From assembly GCA_020466095.1 (NCBI GenBank), contig CM035806.1:141993434-142057433 (forward strand): a stretch of DNA of 64,000 nucleotides. The letters run 5' to 3'. Under the pieces are notes generated by a model. It made no database searches and was not told the DNA's origin. It worked only from the letters and a program-made list of their open reading frames with translations. Positions 23,393-34,462 of the stretch are shown in pieces. The DNA is from Chlorops oryzae. Taxonomy: Eukaryota > Arthropoda > Insecta > Diptera > Chloropidae. Position numbers and translations under genes: made by a program. Within the stretch, counting starts at the first letter, position 1, and each line of letters opens with the position of its first letter.

Positions 23393-24283
23393 TTGGACGA
23401 AAATGCATATTTGAACGATTTGCATATACCTAAATGCATTTTTCATCATATCATTCGAAAATATTTGATTACATTTACAATTTTGCTAACAAAAAGTATT
23501 TTGATCTCTCATGACGCAAAGCATTTCAGCGCATTCTTTCAGGTATACCTACCTCTGCCCCCAAGTCCATATATAACACGTTGGTGTACGTGGCTAAATG
23601 CTGCTTTTTATTATTCAGACTATTTCAATAAGGTGAAAAGTGTTGTGGATTCATTTAATAGCGATAATGCTGAAGCTATTGGTTTATCTCAAGTGTTGTT
23701 CGAGTCAAGCCGTTTGATTGAAGAACTTGCATATATAAAGAGAATTATTTCCAGCCTTTGTAAGGCCATTGTAGGACATCTCGAAACTTGAGGAATGGAA
23801 ATTAAGAAATCTTTCCGCGTTGTTAAAGAGATATGCACATTTATCTATAAATGCACTACAAAATAAATCATACCCACAAAAAATGGCATTTTAAGCGAAG
23901 GTATGGAGGCGACAGAATCGTATGTATGTATGTGAAAAAACTTTCTCCGACTGAGTTGTCTTTTTTTTTTTGTTTTTTTCACACTGCCCAGTGTCTTCTG
24001 CAGACGTTGAACGAAGTTTCTATGCATATGCAAGCATATGTGACGGCGTCCAATGAAAGGGACCTAAGGGTCGGTCGGACGAACATTTTTGTACATTCGT
24101 AAAAAACAGTGAAATACAAGTGTAAACTTTAAACTGCTCTCCTGTAAAATTTCATTTTTTACCCTTAGGTCCCGCGCGCCGTCACGTCACATATTAACAG
24201 AAAAGCGCAAATCCTTTTTGTTTGAAAACCTGAAACATCATTTGATAATTTACTGTTATAAAAACGTCGAAAAGGCAGATTGA
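23393..24283 (+). pseudogene. Degenerate hAT transposase, C-terminal half, split by a MITE
   Basis: The open frame to 23791 includes LPLPPSPYITRWCTWLNAAF and YYSDYFNKVKSVVDSF, a pattern known from the hAT transposase core. Stops and shifts follow. Near 23985 the frame CPVSSADVERSF appears, the classic hAT dimerisation signature, then a MITE interrupts (24039-24191). After it the frame resumes with FLFENLKHHLIIYCYK and a stop at 24281-24283. The piece is therefore a dead transposase whose last exon was cut by a later insertion. Confidence 0.75.
24039..24191. mobile_element. MITE inserted in the hAT remnant (TGTGACGGCG ends)
   Basis: TGTGACGGCG...GGGACCTAAGGGT at the left is mirrored by ACCCTTAGGTCCC...CGCCGTCACGTCACA at the right, with a short GTGAC duplication at the right tip. 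TA flanks both sides. The hAT-like protein similarity continues across it, giving independent support for the boundaries. Confidence 0.75.
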
Positions 24284-24321
24284 AATTCAAAGTGAATAAG
24301 ACTAAAAATGCAATGTTAATA

Positions 24322-24579
24322 TGAGCCGTTTATTTTGAAAGTGGCATAAGTCACTTTTTTTTTAAGTCGAGATATTTAAGGGTTTGCGTTTTAACACGTT
24401 TAAAAATATGGATGCTAACTTTCGAGAAGATTTACTTGTATTTGTTATCTAATGATACTGACATTTTTGAGTGCAAATTTTTTAAAAATGAAAAGATACC
24501 GTTCAATTGTATTTAGTGTTGCCATTAACTCGATTTTTTTGAAAAAGTGACTTATGCCACTTTCAAAATAAACGGCTCA
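24322..24579. mobile_element. MITE with ~40-bp perfect TIRs, TA target
   Basis: The sequence from TGAGCCGTTTATTTTGAAAG to CACTTTTTT at the left is repeated inverted, essentially perfectly, at 24541-24579. TA flanks both ends. The 258-bp element is non-coding; its near-identical TIRs suggest recent insertion. Confidence 0.88.
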
Positions 24580-24641
24580 TATGATGTATGTCAAAAGCTG
24601 AATAAAGAAAACTTCAAACTTTTCTACAAAATGTATTTATA

Positions 24642-25431
24642 CACAGAGAAAAAAATAACTGTAAATTATACCAATTTCGCTCTTAACCCAACAATTTTCG
24701 CTCTTAAAATGATCTCAAGAGTTTTTAGCTTTTAACCCAACAATGTTATCACTGTTATTTTTTTTAAGAGCGAAATTGTTGCGTTAAGAAAGGTGGCTTT
24801 TGAAATTTCCGAGCGCGAAAACGGTGGATTTGAAATGCACAGCTTTTAAAATCTCCAAAAGCGAAAATTTTGATTTAAAATTGGAATCATTTAATAATTT
24901 CCAAAAGTGACACTGTTGATTAAAAATGCACAGCTGTAGATAATTTTATTATCTATTCGCAAAAATAATTTCAAAAAAAATGTGTTTCCTCCTCTTGACA
25001 TAACACCAAAAAAAAACCCATCGGATGGACTTCATCCGATTTTGTCACTCCGCTGTCGTGACTGCTTTCGCAATGCTTAAAAAGTTCTAAGATGAATAAA
25101 TGTCTTATATGTCCTATTTTATGAAACAAATGAGAATTATACCGAACGAAAAGAAATGTAATTAAGTGCTCAGTGCTCTTAACTTAAATAGTTTCGCTCT
25201 TAACAAATTCATTAAAATGTAGTTGGAATAACAGTTAAGCTGTAAAAATCCGAACTTTAAATGCGAAAGTAGTTAAATCTACGGATTCACTATTAAAGTT
25301 ACTACTTTCACTCTTAAATAATAGCCAAGAGCGTTTTCATTGTTGGGTTAAAAGCTAAATCCTTTAGATTCAAGAGCGTTTTCTCTAAGAGCGTCGCACT
25401 CTTGAATTTACTATGTGTTTTTTTCTCTGTG
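24642..25431. mobile_element. CACAGAG-ended TIR element, TA target duplication
   Basis: Ends CACAGAGAAAAAAATA and, inverted, TTTTTTTCTCTGTG are flanked by TA (24640-24641; 25432-25433). The interior is rich in repeats of AAGAGCG/CGCTCTT and AACCCAACAA in both orientations, as expected for subterminal binding sites. The 790 bp are non-coding. The termini resemble those of the gene-carrying element at 42780-45127, so this may be a non-autonomous relative. Confidence 0.75.
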
Positions 25432-25433
25432 TA

Positions 25434-26089
25434 GTGACTGTTTTTTTTTTTTTTTTTTTTTTTTTTGCATATTTGCGTGCATATTTTGCTTTTTTTAGGG
25501 TTAAATTTTTAGCGCTACTTTTTTCGTGCATATACATACATATCTGCTCTGGTTATAACTCATGTGCTTTTTTTTACCGAGAATTTAGTCCTGCTGCTCT
25601 TTAATATTTAAAATTTTTGTTAGGGTCCTTTACTGTTGAGCAAAAGAAAAGCATATTTGTGAAAAATCAGAATTTTTCATGGACCGGAGGCAGAGGCCGA
25701 AAATCGGAATATCTGGCAGCGCTGATTTATATATTTATATACATGCATGTTTATTTCAATTATGGTATAACCCAGCGCAGAAAGAATATCGAGTGATTGT
25801 TTGCTTTCTTTGGCTAAAGCTGAACGTAAGCTTCTCTGCCATATGGCCGCCGATTCGAATTTCTAGAAAAATTGAGCCGCTATTTTAGACAAATTTGTCC
25901 GTATAATTTAACGCGCCTGTGAGTTCTTGTCACGTCTGCAACCTTATCCTTTTTTCCTTGCTCTCGTTCACATGCACTTATCAAAACTGGCGGCAGCACA
26001 AGAGAATGCAACTTTATTTTACATGTGCCCTTTAAGACTTTACCGCAAAAGTTGATTTTGGCGATGAGTGCCATGCACAAACACATCTT

Positions 26090-26156
<67 letters not shown>

Positions 26157-27276
26157 AAATGCTCGCTCGCATACATGCATTTGGATGTCTACATATATAT
26201 ATATGTGTGTGTGTGCAACGCATTACCCACATTCGGTTGAGTTCTCTCAACTTTTTTCCATCCTTTGCTTAACTTTCCTTCTTCTTCCCTTCTTCCTTCC
26301 TCTTTCAAGCCCCTTTCCACCTCTTACCGCGCCATTCTTTTCTCCCCCCTGTTACTTCTTGACCTTTTTTTTACGCCTTCCCTTTCACCGCCTTTCATAT
26401 AAAGATAAGGCGTGGAGTTATGAAAGTGACGCGCTTGGAGAATTATGCAAATTTAAGTGCCTTTTAAGAATATGAGTTCAACGAAGTTAACTGCAACAAC
26501 GGCAGCAACAACGGCAGCAACAACAGCAGCGGCAGCAGCAAAAACATCAGTGCTGCGGCAACGTCGATACGCTTTCTAGACGACTTTTTAGTGAGAGAAA
26601 AACAAAACAAAAACTACAAAACAATAAAAAAATAAAAATAAATCAAAATTGCATAGAGCCCATTCCACGCACCAAAGCAAGCTCTTAAGATTTTGAGATC
26701 CTAAACAAAAAAATATGAAAGCAAAAAAATGTTACACAGCGCTACAGGCCGAACGAAGTCCTTGCAGTGCAAGATACATATAAGATTTCCGAAGGATTGT
26801 CAGCAGCTTAAAAAAGGGACTACAAAAACTATTCAACCATTAAACTTCTAGTCTTGTCTAGACTGAATTACGGTTTTTTTTTTTTTATGTTGGGGTTGGG
26901 AACCTATGTCTATAAAATTGTGCCGATATTAAATTTGCAAAAAATTCCTCATCAGAAAAATCTGTAATCGCAACCGTTTCACTCCATAATTTGATATATT
27001 CAAGTCAAGCAAGTCATATTCCCTGTTCGATTATTATTTTCTGGTAAAAAAATAATTCGGATCAAAAATCTGCATCGAAATAACACGAGAAAATCCCAAT
27101 ATTTGAAAAGAAGGACGGATATCCAATCCATCCACACCATTTCGCAGTATGCACCTGTTATCGCAACTATTTTTGCAATCCTTTCGCGAACGTTATAAAA
27201 CCAACTGCCCACTCCAATAAAATTTGTAGGATCATTAGGTAAATTTGTCAAGAAAACTAAAATCTGGTTGTTTTCA
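25434..27276. other. Gene-less stretch with CA microsatellite
   Basis: No supported gene. A T-tract lies at 25441-25466, (CA)n at 26092-26154, CT/TTCC-rich sequence at 26270-26400, and CAG/CAA clusters at about 26492-26540. Confidence 0.45.
26092..26154. repeat. (CA)n microsatellite
   Basis: About 63 bp of pure AC dinucleotide repeat. Confidence 0.97.
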
Positions 27277-27927
27277 ATCGGCCATAGGCGGTAAGTAATA
27301 CATACGACCTTATATACCATTCTAGTATACTTTTGTTCGAGCGTGGCCGTTTTGTAGAGTGAACGCCTACCACCACCCCATAAAGTAAACTATTTGCAGG
27401 AAGTTCGCCTACAATCTTGTATACTTTGTAAGCTATTGGTAGGCAGGTCGCTTACAATCTTGTATACTTTGTAGGCTTTTGGTGGGCAGTTCGCCTATAT
27501 TCTCGTAAACTTTGTAGCTATTAATAGGCAGGTCACTTACAGTCTCGTATACTTTGTAGGCTATTGGTAGGCAGGTTGCTTACAGTCTCGTATACTTTGT
27601 AAGATATTGGTAAGCGGTTCGCCTATAATCTCATATACTTTGTAAACTATTGGCAGGAAGTTCGCCTACAATCTCGTATACTTTGTAAGCTATTGGTAGG
27701 CAGGTCGCTTACAGTCTCGTATACTTTGTAGGCTATTGGTAGGCAGGTCGCTTACAATCTTGTATAATTTGTAAGATATTGGTAAGCGGTTCGCCTACAA
27801 TCTTGTATACTTTGTAAGATATTGGTAAGCGGTTGGCCTACAATCTGTATACTTTGTAAGCTATTGGTGGGCAGTTCGCTTACAGTCTCGTACACTTTGT
27901 AGGCGATAGGCACTGTTGGTCGCTGGG
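27277..27927 (-). mobile_element. 43-bp-repeat element, long copy
   Basis: On the minus strand it begins CCCAGCGACCAACAGTGCC and continues with about 12-13 tandem 43-bp units (27380-27905). It then has the same unique tail as the copies at 14175 and 40850, but stops at CCGCCTATGGCC, so the last ~50 bp are missing. Units differ at several sites, with alternating GGCAGGTCGCTTAC and GGTTCGCCTAC variants. Array length varies strongly between copies. Confidence 0.8.
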
Positions 27928-29588
27928 TTCCTTAATCTTCCTCTTATAACCCTCTCTCTGTAATACAATGTTCTATTACTTAAGGATAAATGAAGAATTG
28001 TAAATAAATGAAATGAAAATGAAATTAAATGAAAAATGGAAAGCAAAATAAAACGCGAAATCAGTTCGAAAGGCTTCACTGGCGATTTTGTACCTCTTTT
28101 TTATGGACATAAACATATATGTATATGTAGTTATGTACTTATAAATATAAACGAAATTTCATAAAATGTGTTAATTTAATTGCATTTCAATTTAAACAAG
28201 AGAGCAAGCACTCAGCGAGAACATCTTAGCAAATGCCAAATGCAAATTCAAAGTCAACAGCAGTCGAAACAGAAATTGGCGGAAGCATAACATTTTCTTT
28301 TGGTCAAAATTTCATTGACTGCGAAGATGGAGCCGGCGATTGGGCAGTGTGGTGAGGGCAGTGTGAAGAATGGAGCGTTGGGCGGAAACAGAGTGAACTG
28401 AAGTAAAGTGCGTTGGAGTAAAGTGGCAAGGGAACCGTTTAACTTTTTCATGTGCCATAATTATGTTTATTGGCCTGCAGGGATACAAGGTCTGGCCTTT
28501 ATTCGCATATTTCTTCGTGTAAGTAAGCACATACATATATACACACATATCTATGTATGTCTGCCTGTCTCCCGTTGTCTGTCTCTCCGTTTTTCTATGT
28601 CTTGTCGTGCTTGCTGGTTCGCTCTTCTTGCCATATGTATTTACATATATGTATGTGCACTTTCCTATCATCCCAGCCGGAAACGTCCCGGTGAAACAAT
28701 CAATGGTTTCAGCCTGACATAGAGCCGCGGTTCCTCCTGATTATACACCAATTTTCTCATGAAATCTACACACAAGTGGCATTGGCAGTTTTAAGAGCAC
28801 ATGTCACGAGTTGGTCATCGAAAGTGGAGTAGATCTACTCCGTCGCGTCGATATCTCTATCGATGACAATGCCATTGGAGTTGCGATGAATAACATTTCC
28901 TCTCGATGGCAATGCCATTGAAATTGAGAAGCACTCAAATTTTCCCCTTGATGTCCTTGGTGAAAAAATTACTGCATTGGTCCTTTATGAAAAATTTCCG
29001 ACTGGGATGTTTTTCTAACTTGCCAAAAAAAAAAAAAAATAGTAATAATAATGAATAAATAAAACCATCTGACTCTTTAATGACGTATGTACTTATGCAT
29101 GCCGTATCGAGCAAAGGGAAATAGGGCATTTGATATCTTCCGTTATAAATTTTTTGAAAACAAAGATAAAAACATGGAAAAGATACTGCATTGTAATGGG
29201 TGGATTTAAAGAGCAGATCACTTTAATTATAATAAAACTATCATTGAGATTGTTGTCCAAAGGCCATCGAGATGAAAGAGAAATTTTGAAAAATGAAATT
29301 TATTAAAAATTTTCAATAGTGGCATTCATTCAGCTTCGGAAACTTACGAAGCGAAAAATTTGTCGCCGAACTGTCAAAAGTTTTATGAAGATTTCCAATG
29401 GAAAAAGTTTCACAAAACTGCATGAAACCCTCAAATATTTTTTAAAATATTTTGAAGGCAATTATGTTCCTCGCAAAGCAGGCATTTTTCCAACAATTTT
29501 GATTCGATTTTGCAGTGTGCCAGAAACAAGACCAAAACGACAATCTAAATAAAGAAATCAATCGATTCCAGAGGAAAATATTTGGCGT
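27928..29588. other. Gene-less stretch
   Basis: No supported gene. It holds several ATGTATG-type short repeats and a region near 28800-28930 with repeated GATGRCAATGCCATTGRA motifs. Open frames at 28312-28722 on both strands lack family features. Confidence 0.4.
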
Positions 29589-30165
29589 TAAAACCAGGCC
29601 AGCCTGACAATAAAATACACGACACAGACACACACACACAATATTAAAATAACTTTTAAAACACGCCCATTAAGGGCGACCATTACGAAAGAAGAGATTT
29701 TTAAGGCCATAAGGGGCCCTATATACCGACTTTTGTTCAATTTCTTTATGAAAACTTACCCTTTGCCACGCCCAATTTTCCAATTTATTTGAATTCTTAT
29801 GAGAGGCTTAAATATACGCGCAAATTCTAAGTTTCATTGAAATATTTCGAAAAAGTCTGATTTTGAGGCAGTTTTGGGATTTTTGTGACAGACCCTAGTA
29901 CTGGAGGTACCCCTAAAAATTGTCCGATCGGGTCCATTCTTGTTCTTACTCATGTTCCCGCATATCAAATTTCGTCCAGATAGCTCAACTCCTTCGATAA
30001 GAAAACTTTATACAGACAGACAGACGGACGGACAGACGGACGGACGGACATGGCTAAATCGAATCTCCTGGTGACACTGATCATTTCCATATAAACATTT
30101 TTTGTATGGTCTGTGTCGACTGGTTCTGGGTGTTACACACAACCACACAAACGGATCGGGTATAA
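29589..30165 (-). mobile_element. DINE-1-like element, family A, copy 3
   Basis: On the minus strand it starts TTATACCCGATCC, a shortened form of the 5' inverted motif. It has the TCCGTC core and CCTCCAGTACTAGGGTCTGT, and ends at TGTCAGGCTGGCCTGG. The CTTACTTGTTTT tail is lost and the 5' motif partly deleted, so this is a decayed copy. Confidence 0.78.
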
Positions 30166-30879
30166 AAAGCGAGTGGCGACTGGTCGGGGAGAGAGGCATG
30201 GGCATCCTTCTATATTTGTTATCCGGTCACAGATTTTATTTTTCCCCAATTTGGTAGTTTACTTTACCAACTGGCAAGAATGTTCATCTAAAAGCTATCT
30301 GTCATTTCTGTCAGTCGTTAAATACAAGAGGACACATTTTGTATAGAAAAGAGAAAAATTTTTGAAAATTTCCAAGTATTTTTTATCAAGATTTAAAAAT
30401 ACATACAAAAATCATCGTGTTTTAAGCTGCTACTACTGAATAACGGTACCTTTTAGACTAGTGCTCCAAAAAACCAAAAAATACAGCTCTTGACATAAGC
30501 TATCGCGTATTAAAAATCCGTTGAAATTCACGAATAAATTCCTAAAAAAAAAAAACGGAAGGAATACCAGCAACTTACTTATGTTGAAAATGTATACAGA
30601 GCATACTGATGTGAGGGAGGATTGGCCGGAACGTGTGCCATTCGCGTTTTGACTGCTGATTAGAAACTTTGATAATTTCAATAAAAGAAAACTGATGGTA
30701 TGCATGTAAATTGAAGCCGAGTGAATAGTACTTTGAAAGAGTCGTATGAAAAGCCGGAATGTCTGAGTTCACCATTACGGCGGCAGTCGACCATATAGAA
30801 ATCTTGAATGTGTGCTTTTTTAAGCTAAAAAAAAAGTACTGAAATACTTTTTGTCTGAACTTAGCATCAGCTGAGTAAT
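30166..30879. other. Gene-less AT-rich stretch
   Basis: I see no gene or convincing element; the open frames here are short and unlike known proteins. Confidence 0.4.
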
Positions 30880-30887
30880 TTGTTGAA

Positions 30888-31099
30888 TAAGGCGGCCAGC
30901 CGGTTCGCATTCTCTGGCAAACCAAAACTCAAAAAGTGTAATAAAAAAACTTCCACTCATGTGGAAAAATTGATTTTAAAATCAATTTTTAGTCAATATT
31001 AGTGTTGTTAGTTTCTAGTTTAAGTTCAAACTCTCAGTCATGTTGCGGATACGGATGGATGGGTGTCCCACACTGACTTATTTAAGGTTGGCCGCCTTA
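30888..31099. mobile_element. MITE with 8-bp TSD (TAAGGCGGCC ends)
   Basis: TAAGGCGGCCAGCC and, inverted, GGTTGGCCGCCTTA form the ends. Perfect 8-bp duplications TTGTTGAA lie at 30880-30887 and 31100-31107, fitting a hAT-type non-autonomous element of 212 bp. Confidence 0.85.
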
Positions 31100-31107
31100 T
31101 TGTTGAA

Positions 31108-32448
31108 TGTTTCAGAACACATTTTAGAGAGCTTCTACATGCATTTAAAGGCACGGATAAATGCAGAATTTATCTCTAAATGCAGATTTAGCTGCTAGCT
31201 AGATTAACTCAACATAAAAATAAATTCTCAAAAATAAATTTCAATTTACAAAAAAACAAAAAAACAAAAAGTGCCTTTCGAAATAATTCGTTGCAAACAA
31301 TTTTATTTCAGGAGCTTTTTCTCTTTTCGCTAAAAATTCCGATTACCTTTTGGCTAAAAACAAATGAGTAGCGGCTACGTGAGAATTCTCGATTTTACTA
31401 TAATTAATCACGTCATAGAATAGAGTCTAAAACGACGGCAAAAGCTTACACGAGGCAACAGGATCTATGTAGCAGGATATCGCGTTCGCAGTTACGGTTC
31501 GAATTTTCCAAACAAAAACAACCTCAAAAAAAGAAACAAAAAAACGAAAAACAACAAAAAAAAACAAATAAATTAAGAAGGAAAAAACCGAAATGGAAAG
31601 CCCTAGAAAATCACAGCATCAGTCGTAGCACCTGCTCAATTAAGTTAAGGACTGAACAGGACAGTACAGATTCGTGCAGTGGGAAGTGATGCGCCAAGAG
31701 ACGAGATTCGTTACATTTCATTTTGTTACTTTCCGTTTGGTCACGCCTCACCGCCTGTGTGCGCTTTTTTTTTTTTTTTTTTGTATATTTTGATTTTTCA
31801 CTATTTTATTTTCCCGTTTTTCCCCCCCAATTTATATTTTGTACTTCAGTTACAAAATTCAATTAAGCGAACATTTTTGAAGTTACGTAAAAGCGTATAT
31901 CGTTCGTGGCACGTTCCAACTGAGGTCATGCAACATAAAAGGAGATAGAAAGAGAGGGAAGAAGAGAGAGAGATAATGAGAGAGACAGAGAGAGAAAGAG
32001 ATAGCGAGAGAGAGATAGATATAGAGGAGGGGAGAAGAGACCAGAGCAGGGGTTAGAAAGACCGATGGAGAAACGTAGAGACAAATGGACGGACCGATGA
32101 CGTTGGATGCATCAAAAGTTTGGAGTGAAGACTAATTGCTTCAAATTGGATTAAATATACAATCCATTTAAAAATATAAGTGCAGCAGAAAGTTTCCAAA
32201 ATACTTACATCTGTATAATTATGTACGTCATTAAGAGCATTAATTATAGCATTTAGATAATTTCCAAGCAATCAGTGATTGATCAGTGAGTCGATTTTGA
32301 TTGGCATTTTAACATTTTTATTTTTTGATATTTGCAAATCACGTTCGAATTGATATTTCCAGGAATCCTTCATCAAATAAGTACATATTTTGGAAATCAG
32401 TCAGCGCAAATTTTAATACGAAATCCGATTCGGTTTAGCGGTCTTCCC
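31108..32448. other. Gene-less stretch with GA-rich tract
   Basis: No supported gene. A-rich sequence lies at 31250-31570, with TCAGTCGTAGCACC near 31619 resembling an initiator. A T-tract occupies 31768-31782 and GAGA-rich sequence about 31945-32020. Confidence 0.4.
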
Positions 32449-32451
32449 TTA

Positions 32452-33589
32452 TATGCCATTCAGACGAGCATCGAAATCCCGAGATTTCGGCACTTGGATT
32501 TCGTGAAATCCAGCGGCCCTATTACAGTTTTCGTAAACGCAACAAACGCAACGCAATTTAAAATGTTGTATTGAAATTTCAATGCAAAATGTTGAATTGC
32601 GTTGCGTTTTTTGCGTTTACGAAAACTGTAATAGGGCCCCAGATCGAAACCCAAGCGTTCACACGACATTATCGCCATTGAGAGGATTTGATTTGACAAC
32701 CATTCATCTGTTTGCAGTCCTGCCAATTGTAGGGAAGTTTCTTTTAAAAAATGTAGGGACTTTTTTAAAACATAAAATGGCTTTTAGGCACAAAAGGACA
32801 ATCGGCCAATGTACGGAATTTGAGATATATTTCAAAATATTTAATAAATTTTGTATAAATTTGGTTGTCATAAAATTAGAAACACAAAATAAATACTATG
32901 CCAACCTGTGCTTATGTGAAAAAATTCGGTCGAAGCTATCGTTAAGCGTCGATAGTCTACAAATTTGAAAATTGAAATAGTATTTGTATAGGCTTTTTTG
33001 AATAAATTGAAAACTGTTTTATTTACCGCTACAAGATAAGGCCTTTTTATATTTTTAATGAAATCATTTTTACTTGAAAAACAATGAGTTTTTGAAAGAA
33101 ACTTTTTATTTTTGAAAAAAAAAAACAAAACAAAATTTCAAATGACTTTAGTACGAGTCGGAGTTCCCGACTACCCTAAAAGATTCTCGAAAATATTAGC
33201 CTACCATATTCATGGCCACTCATACATTTTTTTATGCAAGAGGCATATTATTTTTTTAAAAATATAACGATATTTGTGATAGGGAAAAACGTAAAGAATT
33301 GTGGGGATTTTTTTTTTTTTAGTTTGTAGGGAATTTTTTGTTTGCGTGTGGCAGCATTGCCTGTTTGTTTACTTTGGTTTTTTCAAAATTCAAAAGTAGT
33401 GTTGCAGCATTTCATCGATACTTATCGAAAACCACAGAGTTGCATTCAGTTTGTACCGGATTTCTTTTGGGATTTCCTTGAAATCCAATTTCTGAGCGGA
33501 TTTCGTTTGACATATATTTCGACTGGATATCGACTGAAATCCTCAAAAGTGCCGAAATCCCGAGATTTCGATGTCGTCTGAATGGCAAA
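32452..33589. mobile_element. TIR transposon with TTA target duplication, nested MITE inside
   Basis: TATGCCATTCAGACG at the left and CGTCTGAATGGCAAA at the right are inverted, and similarity continues inward through the palindrome CGAAATCCCGAGATTTCG present near both ends. TTA flanks both sides (32449-32451; 33590-33592). A TTA/TAA duplication is typical of PIF/Harbinger, but the ends are not its usual ones, so the superfamily is open. The 1138 bp hold no transposase and include another small element at 32514-32639. Confidence 0.72.
32514..32639. mobile_element. Near-palindromic MITE (GGGCCCTATTACAG)
   Basis: GGCCCTATTACAGTTTTCGT at the left is repeated inverted at the right, and nearly the whole 126 bp can fold into a hairpin. 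A possible 3-bp CAG duplication flanks it. It lies inside the left part of the 32452-33589 element. Confidence 0.75.
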
Positions 33590-33824
33590 TTAAGGCGAAA
33601 CTCTACAAACGACGTAAAGGACGGTACGCAGCGATGCCAGATGGCGGGATTTTCCCCGTTTTGCGGGAGATTTCGACCTGAAAGGGACGTTTACACCGTA
33701 TGCGCGGCAAAGTTGAAAATATTTCAACTTTTCAGGCGTTTCACGCGGAAGCAATGTAGCTGCTTCCATTTAAAATTTAAAATTAAAATAAATAATAAAA
33801 TAAAATTTAAATTTTAAATACATA

Positions 33825-33981
33825 AGGGGTATTCACAAAGGCGTGTTAAAAACGTTGGAAAGTCGGAAAATCAGAAAATTTGCGAATTCTTAAAATATAT
33901 TAAAGTTTTTGTTTTTGTATCTTGCACAACTTTTTAAGCAGTTAAAATTTTTAGATTTTCCGACGCCTTTGTGAATACCCC
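33825..33981. mobile_element. Small TIR element (AGGGGTATTCACAAAGGCG ends)
   Basis: AGGGGTATTCACAAAGGCG and its inverse CGCCTTTGTGAATACCCCT bound 157 bp. ATA occurs on both sides and may be a 3-bp duplication. Non-coding. Confidence 0.75.
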
Positions 33982-34269
33982 TATACATTTCAATACAAAT
34001 ATTGATTCAATGGAAGCAGCAATGATCTTAAAGAAGAGTCTTTGGACAGAAAAGTGGTCAGAGAAAATTTAATGGGCCCTTATGGGACCAAGTTATTGTG
34101 TTTAGAGGATTTCAAAAATGCATTTCAGAGAATTTTGGCCTTGTTTTGAGACACTCAGGAGAATATTCCACTAAAAATCTGGCAAGAGTGGATACAAAAC
34201 TACGTTCATTAATTTCTAAGCCTTCTCGATTTACGAGTTTTCGAAGTTTTGCAGACAAATACACGTTTA

Positions 34270-34462
34270 AAGGCTCAGTTAATCTTGATGGAACGTAACT
34301 TGACTTTACTCATTTAATCAGCTGACTTGATATGTTTAGTTCCTTTTTGTATGGGAGCAGTTAATCGAAACTTAATTTGACTTTAAGATAAGAATCTGAG
34401 GAAAACAGATTTCTATAAGTTAAGTCAAGTTGCGTTCAATCATGAGTAGGTAACTGAGCCTT
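34270..34462. mobile_element. Small TIR element (AAGGCTCAGTTA ends)
   Basis: AAGGCTCAGTTA and TAACTGAGCCTT are inverted, with further inverted similarity around GAACGYAACTTGACTT. The target duplication is unclear. Confidence 0.65.

Noticed and set aside
27380..27905. CRISPR-like array
   Set aside because: Units are contiguous 43-bp tandem repeats without distinct spacers, in a eukaryotic genome.
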